Source: Bolinopsis microptera
Lineage: Eukaryota; Ctenophora; Tentaculata; Lobata; Bolinopsidae
Direction: 5' to 3'
DNA length: 64,000 bases
Assembly: GCF_026151205.1 (NCBI RefSeq)
Contig: NC_087075.1
Span: forward strand, 7,582,858 to 7,646,857
Each line of letters begins with the position of its first letter. Positions within the stretch are counted from its first letter, which is position 1. The notes beneath the pieces were generated by a model. That model ran no database searches. It saw only the letters and a list, made by a program, of their open reading frames with translations, and was not told the origin of the DNA. Shown piece after piece: positions 1-10,700 of this stretch. The translations under genes were made by a program, and so were the position numbers.

Positions 1-213
1 ACCCGTTAACTCCTTGACTAATTTCAAAACAGTTCTCCAAGCTCCTAAAGCTGACCTGGCATCATCTCTGCAGTTGTAGCAACACCTGCAACACGTCCGG
101 TTATACTTGCAACAGCAAAAGTACCATACCAGCAACACAACGGCTACCACGAACACCAGGGGCACTAGAGTGGCAACCCAGATAACCCAGCTACTATGGT
201 GCGAGGTCTGCAT
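1..213 (-). CDS. small Cys-rich single-pass membrane protein (3' end off window)
   Basis: Reading from the ATG at 213-211 the minus strand stays open for 71 codons to the window edge, so the C-terminus is cut off or very near. Residues ~9-31 are a strongly hydrophobic segment (VIWVATLVPLVFVVAVVLL), followed at once by a cysteine cluster (CCC-x6-CC-x-CC-x2-C) and a basic/amphipathic tail ending ELTG. This predicts a type III or tail-anchored membrane protein with juxtamembrane cysteines, possibly palmitoylated or metal-binding (inference). Two other tiny membrane proteins follow upstream on the same strand at 641-841 and 1012-1104; the one at 641-841 also ends in ELTG. No family recognised. 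It could be the first exon of a longer gene. Confidence 0.5.
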   Translation of the reverse strand, partial: MQTSHHSSWVIWVATLVPLVFVVAVVLLVWYFCCCKYNRTCCRCCYNCRDDARSALGAWRTVLKLVKELTG

Positions 214-640
214 TGTGGCGATCTTGAGGTTTCTTTAGTCGATACCAACGAGCATATTATCTTTTACTAAGGCAGTTTGAAGAAATAAGGAAGAAATAAG
301 GAAGATACGATGAAGAAATAATGTAGAAATAATGACGAAAGCATGTCATTTTGTTGTGCAGCATATCGGTAAAGACGTATTTGAATAAGCAACAAGCTGA
401 TGTCAATTTTAAATTTTCATTTACATAGAGGAAAAAACGGGAATTGTACGAAATTGCAGATCTATGAAAATATAAGTTCACGCTAATTCCTGATCAACAA
501 AAAACTGTAAACTCTGTCAGACCCTGTGGAAATTTAAAAAGATAATATTATGGAACTCTATTTGGCAATTAGAATTAAACAAAAGTTATTTAATCAAAGA
601 CTGTCAATCACTGACTGATCATCACGATAAATCACCCAAA

Positions 641-841
641 TCACCCTGTCAGCTCATCCATCTGCTCGCCTGCATCTTCTCTCAAATGACACGTGTTCCT
701 GTAGTGCGCGTATTGTATGCGTTCTTCTTCTACCAAGGTCCGTGTAGCCGTGTAGAAGAGGAATGCTGCCGCTGCTATAATGTATGCTGTTATGAAGATG
801 ATGAGGAGGATGACGAGGAGGAGGATTATCCAGCTGATCAT
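641..841 (-). CDS. small single-pass membrane protein, 66 aa
   Basis: Single open frame, ATG at 841-839, TGA at 643-641. Residues ~3-31 are almost uninterrupted Ile/Leu/Val/Ala (MISWIILLLVILLIIFITA onward), giving one membrane helix directly at the N-terminus; the remaining ~35 residues are charged and end in DELTG. The hydrophobic block is too clean to be a chance AT-rich frame, which supports real coding. It lies between two other tiny membrane ORFs on the same strand. The sequence TTCCAG six bases before the ATG could be a splice acceptor, so an upstream 5' exon is possible. No family recognised; a reverse-strand frame over the same DNA is a shadow. Confidence 0.45.
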   Translation of the reverse strand: MISWIILLLVILLIIFITAYIIAAAAFLFYTATRTLVEEERIQYAHYRNTCHLREDAGEQMDELTG

Positions 842-1011
842 GTACTCTGGAACGAAGTTTCCTTTTTTCTACGTTTCTCAATATACCTTTATTTGTGGAA
901 CTGTACTTCAAATTGTTTTTTATCGCAGTGTTTTTATTGCTAATTCGTTGTATTTTTGAAGCTAAGAAGTTTTGTCGGGTTTAATCTTGGCAGTTGTTAT
1001 TATACTATCAA

Positions 1012-1104
1012 CTAGCTGTCCCAGCAAAGGATGGGACTAAGACTGATGAAATAGATACCAATTATCACTAGAATTATCAAAGTACCGAAGAGGACTGCAG
1101 ACAT
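1012..1104 (-). CDS. putative 30-aa transmembrane micropeptide
   Basis: ATG at 1104-1102 to TAG at 1014-1012. The 30-residue product has one hydrophobic helix (VLFGTLIILVIIGIYFISL) with a short polar end. In size and layout it resembles the single-helix micropeptides that regulate membrane pumps or channels, but there is no sequence match I can name. The upstream context CAACAATAAAG-ATG is unremarkable. Too short to be certain; its place in a row of three small membrane ORFs on one strand is the main support. Confidence 0.3.
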   Translation of the reverse strand: MSAVLFGTLIILVIIGIYFISLSPILCWDS

Positions 1105-2732
1105 CTTTATTGTTGCTCGACTGTCATCAAACTTTCATTTTGATTGTTCAATTAGCGTCTTTAGAGCTATAAAAGTATAAATGATACTTCTTGGAGATTA
1201 ACAATTCCAAATGTTGGATACAGTTGTCAGTTATTTCCCTTCAAGTTCAGATAAATTAAAATGTTAAATAATTTTAGGATATGAGAGTTTTTGGTGCTCG
1301 AAAGATTTTGGTTGTCACCAATTTTGTAAAAAACCTAACTTTTAATCCATTATAATTGAACTAATGAAAAGGGTCTATGGAGACAGAAAAAATGAATGAA
1401 ATTATGAATAATCCCATATTGATTTTTTAAAATACGTCTCATGAATTTAACAGTTTTCTCTCATAATCAGAAAAGGCCGAGAAGGAGGAAGGAGAAGAAT
1501 ATGTCTTCAACTATACACTCTCTGATACAGTATACACGTGTCCATTAATAATTAACAGGTCGTATTCGTGTTGAGGAATATTTTAAAGCGTGTATACACG
1601 TATAAAGTATGGATTGAAGTAATTGCAATAGTAATAACTGATCTTAAAATTATTGTCAAAATTATGATTACAAATTGAGAAAATCAGGATACAATTAAGC
1701 CGAAATAACAAATCCCGCAAACATTCCGTGTACAATATTCCAGAGATGTAAATAAATGTGTGAGCAAAAAGTTGTGTTTGTGCAAACTTGTATCCAGCTG
1801 TGGGCGGCTGGGAAACCTAATATCATAATATGGGAATAATTAGTATTTTGATTATTTAATTAGTTAATCAGTATTTTGATTATTTAATTAGTTAATTAGT
1901 ATTTTTACGGAATGAAGGTCCCATCTGTTGGTAACACCAACAGCAAAAGTCTCTAAAGCGATTTAAAGTTTGGTATCCAGGAATCGAAATGTACCTGAAC
2001 TTATATCTTAGTTGTATCTTGTGTCATCCACAGTGAACATACTAAATGGCCGGTAGGACATATTAACAATTTTATTTTCACCAAAGCTATCTCCGGATAT
2101 TCAGCTTCTAGTACCTCTATCGTGAAATTTCATTTTCAGTTAAGGAAACGGTAGAATCGATTTTATTCTGATGATATGATAATATAACATTTTATTCGAC
2201 GGCAGTGCAGTGGTATTTTGCCGCAGATACCCCACCTATTTGGATACACCATTTTGAGGGAAAAATGTCATTTCGAGCGCGGGCGAACGACAATTTAAAT
2301 TATTGGTGTCAGGCGACAGCTGCCAATGACACTTGACAGTGGTATAAACACAATCGCCTCCCAAGCAGAAGGCTCGGGTTCATATCCATTCGGAAGCAAG
2401 CTTCGCGGCCAGTTACCAAGCTGGTACAGCTTCGGCTGGTGATAGACACTCTCTGGCTCGTAGGACTATAATACCCCCTACAGCTAGTAAAGTGCTTCGA
2501 CACACTAAGGGCTCAGGGCTACTGTAAAGGAGATAAGCACATCAGGCCATTCCAACATTCGGGAGGGACCTGACCTTGTATCTTGTTGTAATCATGTGGT
2601 ATAGTAACGCAAGTGATCTTCCAAATCAAATCATTTTTATGTCATTATGTATCATTATGTATAATTTTTCGATATCATTATGTCTTTATGTATAATTTTC
2701 GATATCATTATATGTTATGTATCATTATGTAT
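1105..2732. other. non-coding stretch, no gene seen
   Basis: AT-rich sequence without a convincing open frame or splice-linked exons. It holds a ~33-bp direct duplication (about 1842-1908, TTAGTATTTTGATTATTTAA type) and, near 2640-2740, degenerate copies of a TATCATTATG microsatellite that abuts the fold-back element. Confidence 0.5.
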
Positions 2733-2743
2733 CATTTTAGATA

Positions 2744-3715
2744 GGGCCTGTCGTGATATCATGGATCGCTTAGGTTCCACCAGGATCTGGTAGTCCTCAT
2801 AATTCTGCGGCCTCTATGTGTCGTCATCTCGCACAACTCCGAAAAACCGTTGTGAGTTTGGCATGTGAAAATTTGCAGCCTTCCAGACATCGATTGGGTT
2901 AACGAGTTGTCGTACGTCACCTCAAGATCGGGTGACAGGGGGCTGAACAGGCCAGAACCCAATTGATTGGGTCTGAGGTCACGTGATTATGAGCCTGAGG
3001 TCACGTGACTATGACGTCACCAGAGCTCGTTCTCCGTTTCCCGCTCTTTGGACCAGGTGAGCTTGCATGCATGTGAAAGTGGGTGTAAGTACAGCTGTAC
3101 TGTAGTTACATCCAATTACCCCTAATAGAACGAAGATTTATTTTCTGACAGAAAGCTAGAAATTTACCAAAATATCGACTTTGTTCAAAATTTATTTTGA
3201 TGACCACTCCTGACCTAAAATTGCACGAGAAATCGATTAAACTTGGTTTCAGAACTCAACAATGCTTCCTTATGCCTTAAAATTCATGTTTTATCGATAC
3301 AATAAACATTTTGATCCTGTGGATTAATTAGTAACAGGTAACAAATGCACAGACAAAACCATCGCACTTACATTGCATTCTTAACGGGTCGATTTCGAGT
3401 GACCAATAATCGTCGTGATGATATTTATACGTCATGCGTTCCTGATCATCATCAGCAATCAAGAGACAGGAGCGGCGGTTGCTTTAAATCAATGGTTTAC
3501 GTTATTTTTGTGAATTCGACCCCTGTTTTAACGGTTATCAGACTTTGTAATTGAATGTATTGAGGATATCTTTACAAATAAGAGGACCAGTAAATAAAAT
3601 TGCCACAAGTGTTTTTCTCACTCACTTTCGATAAGACACAATGAAAATTCTTACTTAACCATAAGATTCGGAATTTTTCAACCGTTGAAGAATATCGGAA
3701 TTTTATAAAATGTAA
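2744..3715 (+). repeat. left arm of long inverted repeat
   Basis: Matches 5995-6919 in reverse complement with few mismatches. It contains several CACGTG and TGACGTCA palindromes (about 2980-3020). Open frames inside it are mirrored in the other arm and are not treated as genes. Confidence 0.85.
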
Positions 3716-3764
3716 GTTCAATTTTTACAAAAAATCAACGAATCGTATGAAATTCCATCAGCAG

Positions 3765-3971
3765 TTAGTTCTTCTGCTTTTTCGTTTCCTGTCTGTGCTC
3801 TGCGACAGCAATTTGTTGCCCAGACTTCCTATCCTCCCCTACCACTTTCTTACCACAGGTTGACATAAGAGCCACTTGCCTCTCAACGGCTTGATTGTTG
3901 TTGACAAATACCGTTTTGAGAGGCATTCTTATATAGGAGATGATAGCGGCTCTCGTCAGACCATGTAGCAA
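3765..3971 (-). CDS. hypothetical 68-aa ORF in the fold-back loop
   Basis: Open frame from ATG 3971 to a stop at 3765, or from an internal ATG at about 3925, which follows a TATATAAG box by a few bases. The product is polar and Lys/Gln/Glu-rich with no domain I recognise. Because it lies in the unique loop between the two arms it could be a host fragment captured by the element, or chance. Confidence 0.15.
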   Translation of the reverse strand: MLHGLTRAAIISYIRMPLKTVFVNNNQAVERQVALMSTCGKKVVGEDRKSGQQIAVAEHRQETKKQKN

Positions 3972-4495
3972 GGGGGGTAGGGTTACCCGAGCATACTCCT
4001 TCTTTGCTGAGGATAATTGTGTTATTTTGTATTTAAATCATGTACTGAGACTGAAGCAACTATAACTTAACTCGAACACATTAGTACGAGTATAATATGT
4101 TGAATAAATGATTGATTAAGCTCGTTAACATATGATATAAATTATGCAAAAAAGGTATATTTGAAAATAATTATTATTACCAACTCCCGTTTTAAACCAC
4201 CATCTACAAGAATCCTCCTTATAGATGGGGAGCTCGGTGAACTTCCTTGCGGTCATGTTCAAATCTGGCTTGTAAAAAACCCTCACACGTCGGGAGGGTG
4301 GCACCTTCTCCTCCCAGTCAAGGATTTTCAGACAATCGGCCACACCCTCCCTCCGCACATTTTGTTCATCATCGGCTGAAATTCATCATTCAATCAAATT
4401 TAAAAGACTTCGAATAATATAAATAATATGCTTATTGTTCTAAATTTCATAGCTGCACGATTCTCAAATACATAAACTGATAAAGTGCTACGTAG

Positions 4496-5356
4496 TAGTA
4501 GAGGCTCTTACGGGCATTGTCTGCTCGATACGTTAGGGACCCCAGATACACCTTACTAGACGTATTTTTGACCGTAGAATCGATTGAAAGTGGTTTCAAG
4601 ATGATTGGACTGATTGTTCTGGGGTAAAATCGCAAAAAACCGATTTTTGGGCCAAAAATAGGCCAAAAAACCATGTTTTTTGATATTTTGAGCAAGTTAA
4701 TTTTGTTGGCATGTCGGCAAAACTTGCATAAAGATAGCTAAAAGACAGCCGCACAAGATTGTATAAAAATAAAACAAATCCCTCTATTTGTTCTGAGGTA
4801 AAAATCCAAAAAAGTGGTAAAAATTTTGACTTTTTTGCTTTAAGTTTGAATAATTTTTTGCAGTTGTATTAAATCAACCCAAAAATAGTCACATCGTGTT
4901 TGCCTAAATTTTTCCTTTCCGAGAAGTACCCACTTCATATACTTAATCGAAGTTTGAATATTGTCACTCCGCAAGCGTTTTTGCCAAATTTTCGACGCGC
5001 ACTACGCGCAAAAGCATTTAGTTGTTATCAATTGGCACCCGCGCGTTCATCATAAATTTCAAACAGCTATAACTCAGCGAGATTATGTCCGTTCTAGCTC
5101 ATATTTTCACACTAAATAGAAAATAATGTGATCTTATTGCTGACAAAATATGGATATAATTACTTTATTTGCCTTAGAGTAATAGACTGTCAAAGTTTAA
5201 AACGCGCATTGGTATAGCACGTGACTAATAAGGCCAAATTTATACTTCTTAACATATTATCGATCCTTAGACATCATACTATTGTGTCCAATTAGCGGTT
5301 AGGTCTCTAAACTCGTAGCAGAAAACACGTCTTTTTGCCCGTAAGAGCCTCTACTA
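4496..5356. mobile_element. 861-bp TIR element nested in the fold-back loop
   Basis: Starts TAGTAGAGGCTCTTACGGGC (4496-4515) and ends with the exact reverse complement (5337-5356). The trinucleotide TAG flanks both ends (4493-4495 and 5357-5359), a likely 3-bp target duplication such as PIF/Harbinger-type elements make. Just inside the termini a second weaker match continues (TCTGCTCGATACGTTAGGGACC versus its partner). No transposase frame; an internal minus-strand frame at 4447-4695 crosses the boundary and is rejected. Confidence 0.75.
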
Positions 5357-5359
5357 TAG

Positions 5360-5994
5360 GGCACAAAATGGAAATCTGATGTATATAATTATACAATATT
5401 ATATATGTTTTTGTATATTATCATATATAAGTTTCATGAATATTTTAAAGAATACCGGTGTTTTTTATAAAACACCATTTAAAGGCTGTACTATGGTGTT
5501 AAATAAATACCTAGTTTAGCCAGAATGACCGATTCAGGGTGCCCGAAATAGCTGTTATGACTGATCCGGGCATAAAAAACTTCACGCTCCTTCCGGGTCA
5601 GTTGTATCTCAGTGGCGTATTGCTGCCATTGGTCGATTTGTTCTATCAGTAGAATAAGCTGTTGCAATTGGATACAAATTGCTAACTAATGCACCCGACT
5701 AACGCGTGTCTTACTCCGCAAAACCATCCAAAATCTATACACTAATCCTACCTAATCTTACACTCAGCTCTTTAAAAACAGACACTTTAAAAAGCTGCCC
5801 AACTGAAATTGCACAAATTGCAAAACAATACAAAGATATCATTGGAAATAACCGTCGCGTCATTCTAACAACTCATTCCTCATTTAACTGCCACCTAACG
5901 CAAGGTTTTTATACATATAACTGATAAAACAATTGCAGCGGTATCATTCACAATTTTTCGATTAACCGTTCAAAGGTTGATAAGTGTGATTAGA
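5360..5994. other. remaining loop sequence, no gene seen
   Basis: Unique sequence between the nested element and the right arm. A 72-codon plus-strand frame (5706-5924) has no recognisable features and is probably chance. Confidence 0.4.
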
Positions 5995-6919
5995 TTTTAT
6001 AAAATTCTGATATTCTTCAGCGTTTGAAAAATTCCGAAAAATTCCTGAATTTTCATTGTGTCTTATCGAAAGTGAGTGAGAAAAACACTTGTGGCAATTT
6101 TATTTACTGGTCCTCTTATTTGTAAAGATATCCTCAATACATTCAATTACAAAGTCTGATAACCGTTAAAACAGGGGTCGAATTCACAAAAATAACGTAA
6201 ACCATTGATTTAAAGCAACCGCCGCTCCTGTCTCTTGATTGCTGATGATGATCAGGAACGCATGACGTATAAATATCATCACGACGATTATTGGTCACTC
6301 GAAATCGACCCGTTAAGAATGCAATGTAAGTGCGATGGTTTTGTCTGTGCATTTGTGACCTGTTACTAATTAATCCTCGATAAAACATGGATTTTAAGGC
6401 ATAAGGAAGCATTGTTGAGTTCTGAAACCAAGTTTAATCGATTTCTCGTGCAATTTTAGGTCAGGAGTGGTCATCAAAATAAATTTTGAACAAAGTCGAT
6501 ATTTTGGTAAATTTCTAAAATAAATCTTCGTTCTATTAGGGGTAATTGGATGTAACTACAGTACAGCTGTACTTACACCCACTTTCACATGCATGCAAGC
6601 TCACCTGGTCCAAAGAGCGGGAAACGGAGAACGAGCTCTGGTGACGTCATAGTCACGTGACCTCAGGCTCATAATCACGTGACCTCAGACCCAATCAATT
6701 GGGTTCTGGCCTGTTCAGCCCCCTGTCACCCGATCTTGAGGTGACGTACGACAACTCGTTAACCCAATCGATGTCTGGAAGGCTGCAAATTTTCACATGC
6801 CAAACTCACAACGGTTTTTCGGAGTTGTGCGAGATGACGACACATAGAGGCCGCAGAATTATGAGGACTACCAGATCCTGGTGGAACCTAAGCGATCCAT
6901 GATATCACGACAGGCCCTA
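5995..6919 (-). repeat. right arm of long inverted repeat
   Basis: Reverse-complement partner of 2744-3715; similarity fades near 5995/3715, where both arms carry the GAATTTTATAAAAT stretch. Confidence 0.85.
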
Positions 6920-6958
6920 CATTTTAGATATCATTATGTACAATAAGTACATGTATCA

Positions 6959-7170
6959 TTATATATCATTATATATCATTATATATCATTATATATCATT
7001 ATATATCATTATATATCATTACATATCATTATATATCATTATATATCATTATATATCATTATATATCATTATACATCATTATATATCATTATATGTCATT
7101 ATATATCATTATATGTCATTATATATCATTATATGTCATTATATATCATTATATGTCATTAAATATCATT
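6959..7170. repeat. 10-bp microsatellite (ATATATCATT)n
   Basis: About 20 tandem copies of ATATATCATT with occasional ATATGTCATT. It continues the TATCATTATG-like sequence found left of the fold-back element (2640-2740), so that element appears to have inserted in or beside this microsatellite. The 90-codon frame here is low-complexity. Confidence 0.95.
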
Positions 7171-7726
7171 ATGTATTATTATATATAATTTTAAATATCA
7201 TGATATAATATACTCTTGCTCGGGAAATTGGTCCATTCACAACTAACAGGCAGGAAACTGACATTATCAAGTTCGAATTTTACCAATATCAATTTTATTG
7301 AAGATTGGTCATGACTCAATGTTTCATTTTTGAAAATTTCATTCAATTAATGATAATTGCAACATGGCTATGTCATTTTGTAACTATATAATTATGATGT
7401 AAGAATGTAACATAGCATAGGAGCATAATTTAAGTATGCAGATTGCATAAAAATATTACTTCAATTATCTTGCCAAAATATCGCGATAACCGATATTATC
7501 GCGATAATTTTGAAAAAATTATCGACTATCGCGATACAAATTATTGTATCGATTATAATGGCAACCCTTTTACAAGGATAAAAACTAAAAAGATTGAAGT
7601 TTGGAAAATTAAATAACTTTGGATTAAAATCATTTAAAATTTCCCCAAACATATCGATTTCAACCCATATCATCATGACACATTAATACCCTACATCTTC
7701 AATATTAAACAACATTAAATATTATA
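7171..7726. other. 3' flank of the channel gene
   Basis: Non-coding. It holds a cluster of short self-complementary TATCGCGATA-type motifs at about 7480-7560. No clear AATAAA signal was seen close to the channel stop codon. Confidence 0.4.
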
Positions 7727-10700
7727 TTAAACAGCAAGTCTAAACCTGCGACTAGCCACAACTGCAGTTTCCACCTCTTCACTACACGTGATGCCATGTT
7801 CTGTGACGTCACTACACGTGATGCCATGTTCTGTGACGTCACACATTGCCGTGTTAATATCCTCTGGAAACTGAAACTTTCTTATCACTCTCGGTCTGTT
7901 AAGAGTGGTGCGCCTTTTTTCATCTTCTAGGGTGAAATTCTCGAATTGTGTTTTCTTTCTTTTGAATTTCGCTTCGTAGTGATCAACTAGTTCTGTTACT
8001 TTTTTCTCGACATTCTCCACCTAATAAATCATACTTTGAATTATTGAGAGTAATATTTATTTCTCATTCCCAAGGACCTAATTGATATTTTCATGAACTG
8101 TAAAAATCTGATTTTATCATATTACCCATTAAAACAAAGTAAAAGTTGTGATACACTTACTTGGGTGTCTTTTAGGAGCTCAAAGACCGCTGAAAATAAC
8201 ACCAGACATGTAATGATGAAAAGGATACATACTTTCTGTACAATCTCAAAGCGAAGGGCGTCAATTTGATCAAATATTATCGTATCTCCAAATCCGATTG
8301 TTGAAACTGAAATAATGATGAAGGTTTAGAATTGTTGATGGACAAACATATAAATGTGTAACTGTATAAGAATCTGGGAAAAATGGGCGATTAGGTTTGG
8401 CCTCTATATGGACACTATACAGCCTCTATACGGCCTCTAAATGGCCTTTATACGGCCTTTATACGGCCTTCATACGGCCTCTATATGACCACTACACGGC
8501 CACTATACGGCCACTATACGGCCACTATACGGCCACTATACGGCCACTTAAAAGATATTTTACATGAAACCAGCTACTAACCGGCTACTAGGCGGTCACT
8601 AGCCGGCTATTAGCTGAGCTCTAAAGCAGACCTACTTTCTCGAGGTTCCAAAGTCCAAACCGGCTACTAGCCGGCACTTGAAAAGCGGTCACTAGCCGGC
8701 TATTAACCGGCTACTAACCGGCTAGTAGCCACAAAGTGGCTACTAATCGGACACTAGCCGGTCACTAGCCGGCTACTAACCGGCACTTAGCTACGTTATA
8801 AAGAAGATTATTCGAGGTTCCAAACCGGCTACTAATCGGCCACTACTTGCTAGTATAAAGGCCGTATAGACGCCGTATAGAGGCCGTATAAAGGCCGTAT
8901 AGTGGCCGTGTAGGGGCCATATAGAGGCTGTATAGAGGCCGTATAAAGGCCATATAGAGGCCGTATAGAGGCCGTATAGTGGCCGTATAGAGGCCAAACC
9001 TAATCGCCCATTTTCCCAGAATCTGAGAGTGAGCTAAATTTCAGACGCCCCACCCTTTTGTAAAAACACTTAATTTTGGGTAAACGTTGCCAACATTATG
9101 CTCACCAGTGATAAGTGAGTGATAAACAAGCAAGAATAAGTCTCCTCTTTCACTGGTCACCATCTTGGCGGACAGGAATATTAGGATCAGTGCTATGGAG
9201 ATTAGCAGGACGATTAGAAGGATCTTTTTGAGGAAATTGCGGTGGGTAAAGCATTTGGAAAATACCTGCAGATGGATAATTTAGTGAGAGACGAATATTG
9301 TAAACGTTTTACAAGTATTCGTTGGCTTTGTAACTAAACAAAATAAAGAAATTTCGATGGTTAAGTGGATTTCGTAGCTGTGTTTGCACTGCGACATAAT
9401 CAAAAATGTTAGTTTTCTTAAGAGCAAACAATTTTGTAAATATGTATTAAAGCTTTAAAGGATCAAGTCATATAAAACAACACTCCACTTTTTCCAAGAA
9501 ATCAAGCAAGCACGCCTGTGCACACGCAAAACTGAGGACCAGCAGACCGATCCCGAAGACAGCATATACCATAGTGGCTACTTTCCCTGATACTGTTACC
9601 GTCGTGATGTCCCCGAATCCTGAGAGAAATTATAATAACTAAATAATGGTTAATTAGTTAATTGAGTAAACCAGTGATGAACCAATAATTGTAGAATAAT
9701 GTGATGAGAAATAAACTTTTAGTTTCTTGGTTAGTTTAACTCACTTTAACTGGTGTTTGGCAACTTGGGCGCATTACAAGCTAATATAAATTTTTTTAAA
9801 TTAATTTTCACTGCAGGAACGTGTTCAACGGGGGTGGTTACACCACGTACCATGACGTCATACCACGTGTCATGACGTCACACCACGTGTCATGACGTCA
9901 CACCACGTGTCATGACGTCACACTACGTGTCATGGCGTCACACCACGTGTCATGACGTCACACCGCGTGTCATGGCGTCACATCACATGTCATGACGTCA
10001 CACAACATGTCATGATGTCACATCACGTGTCATGACGTCAAACCACGTGTCATGGCGTCACACCACGTGTTAAAACGTACCGATGGTAGTGACCACGCTG
10101 AAGACGTAGTGTATTGAGTTGCGGAAATTCCACACTCGCTTAACTTTTGACCTACACTTCAGGTTGTATATGGGTACAATCCTCTCCTCTATCTGTAGAG
10201 GGAGTTGGAAATTGTTTTATCATAAGCTATATAAGATGTTCTAATTATTTTTAAAACCATTGCATGATACTGTACGTAATATTGTGTGATTCAACAGTAA
10301 TCAGTAAGGCTGCAATTAATTTTCTCTAAGGACTTACCATAGTTTGATTGTATTTATTTTGAAGTCTTTCCTTTCGTTCGTTAATCCTTTCTTTCTCGTA
10401 ACTTTGCATTTTATCAAGAGTCTGGAAATTTACACTTTAACAGATGTACCATTAAAAAACGGCGAGGTGAATGGAAGTTTTTGAGGCAAATTCGTCTTTC
10501 AACTTATTTAGTAAAATTTGACTTGAAGTAGAGTATCAAAACTTAACGTAATCTATATCAAACTTTATCAACTTATTAACCTTGGTATGATTATGCTCCA
10601 CCGTACGTTGCTACAGTGCCAAGAAGATACCAGCCCCGGCCAGGTTAAAGAGAATGTTAACCACGTGTCATGACGTCACACCACGTGTCACGACGTCACA

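Larger units (their letters stand above)
2744..6919. mobile_element. long-TIR fold-back element, Mutator-like (copy 1)
   Basis: The two ends are inverted copies: GGGCCTGTCGTGATATCATG at 2744 and its reverse complement ending near 6919. The arms run ~970 bp (2744-3715) and ~925 bp (5995-6919). The 11-mer CATTTTAGATA directly precedes the left end (2733-2743) and follows the right end (6920-6930), a possible target-site duplication, though the flanking microsatellite has related sequence. Arms of this length with a ~9-11 bp duplication fit the Mutator-like superfamily or a Foldback element. No transposase is seen, so it is non-autonomous. Related ends occur at 48488, 54440 (inverted) and 59730. 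Confidence 0.75.

Noticed and set aside
3345-3554. 69-codon frame repeated on the opposite strand at 6143-6412
   Set aside because: Lies in both arms of the inverted repeat; no domain and no independent support.
6936-7208. Tyr/Ile-rich 90-codon frame
   Set aside because: Translation of the ATATATCATT microsatellite.
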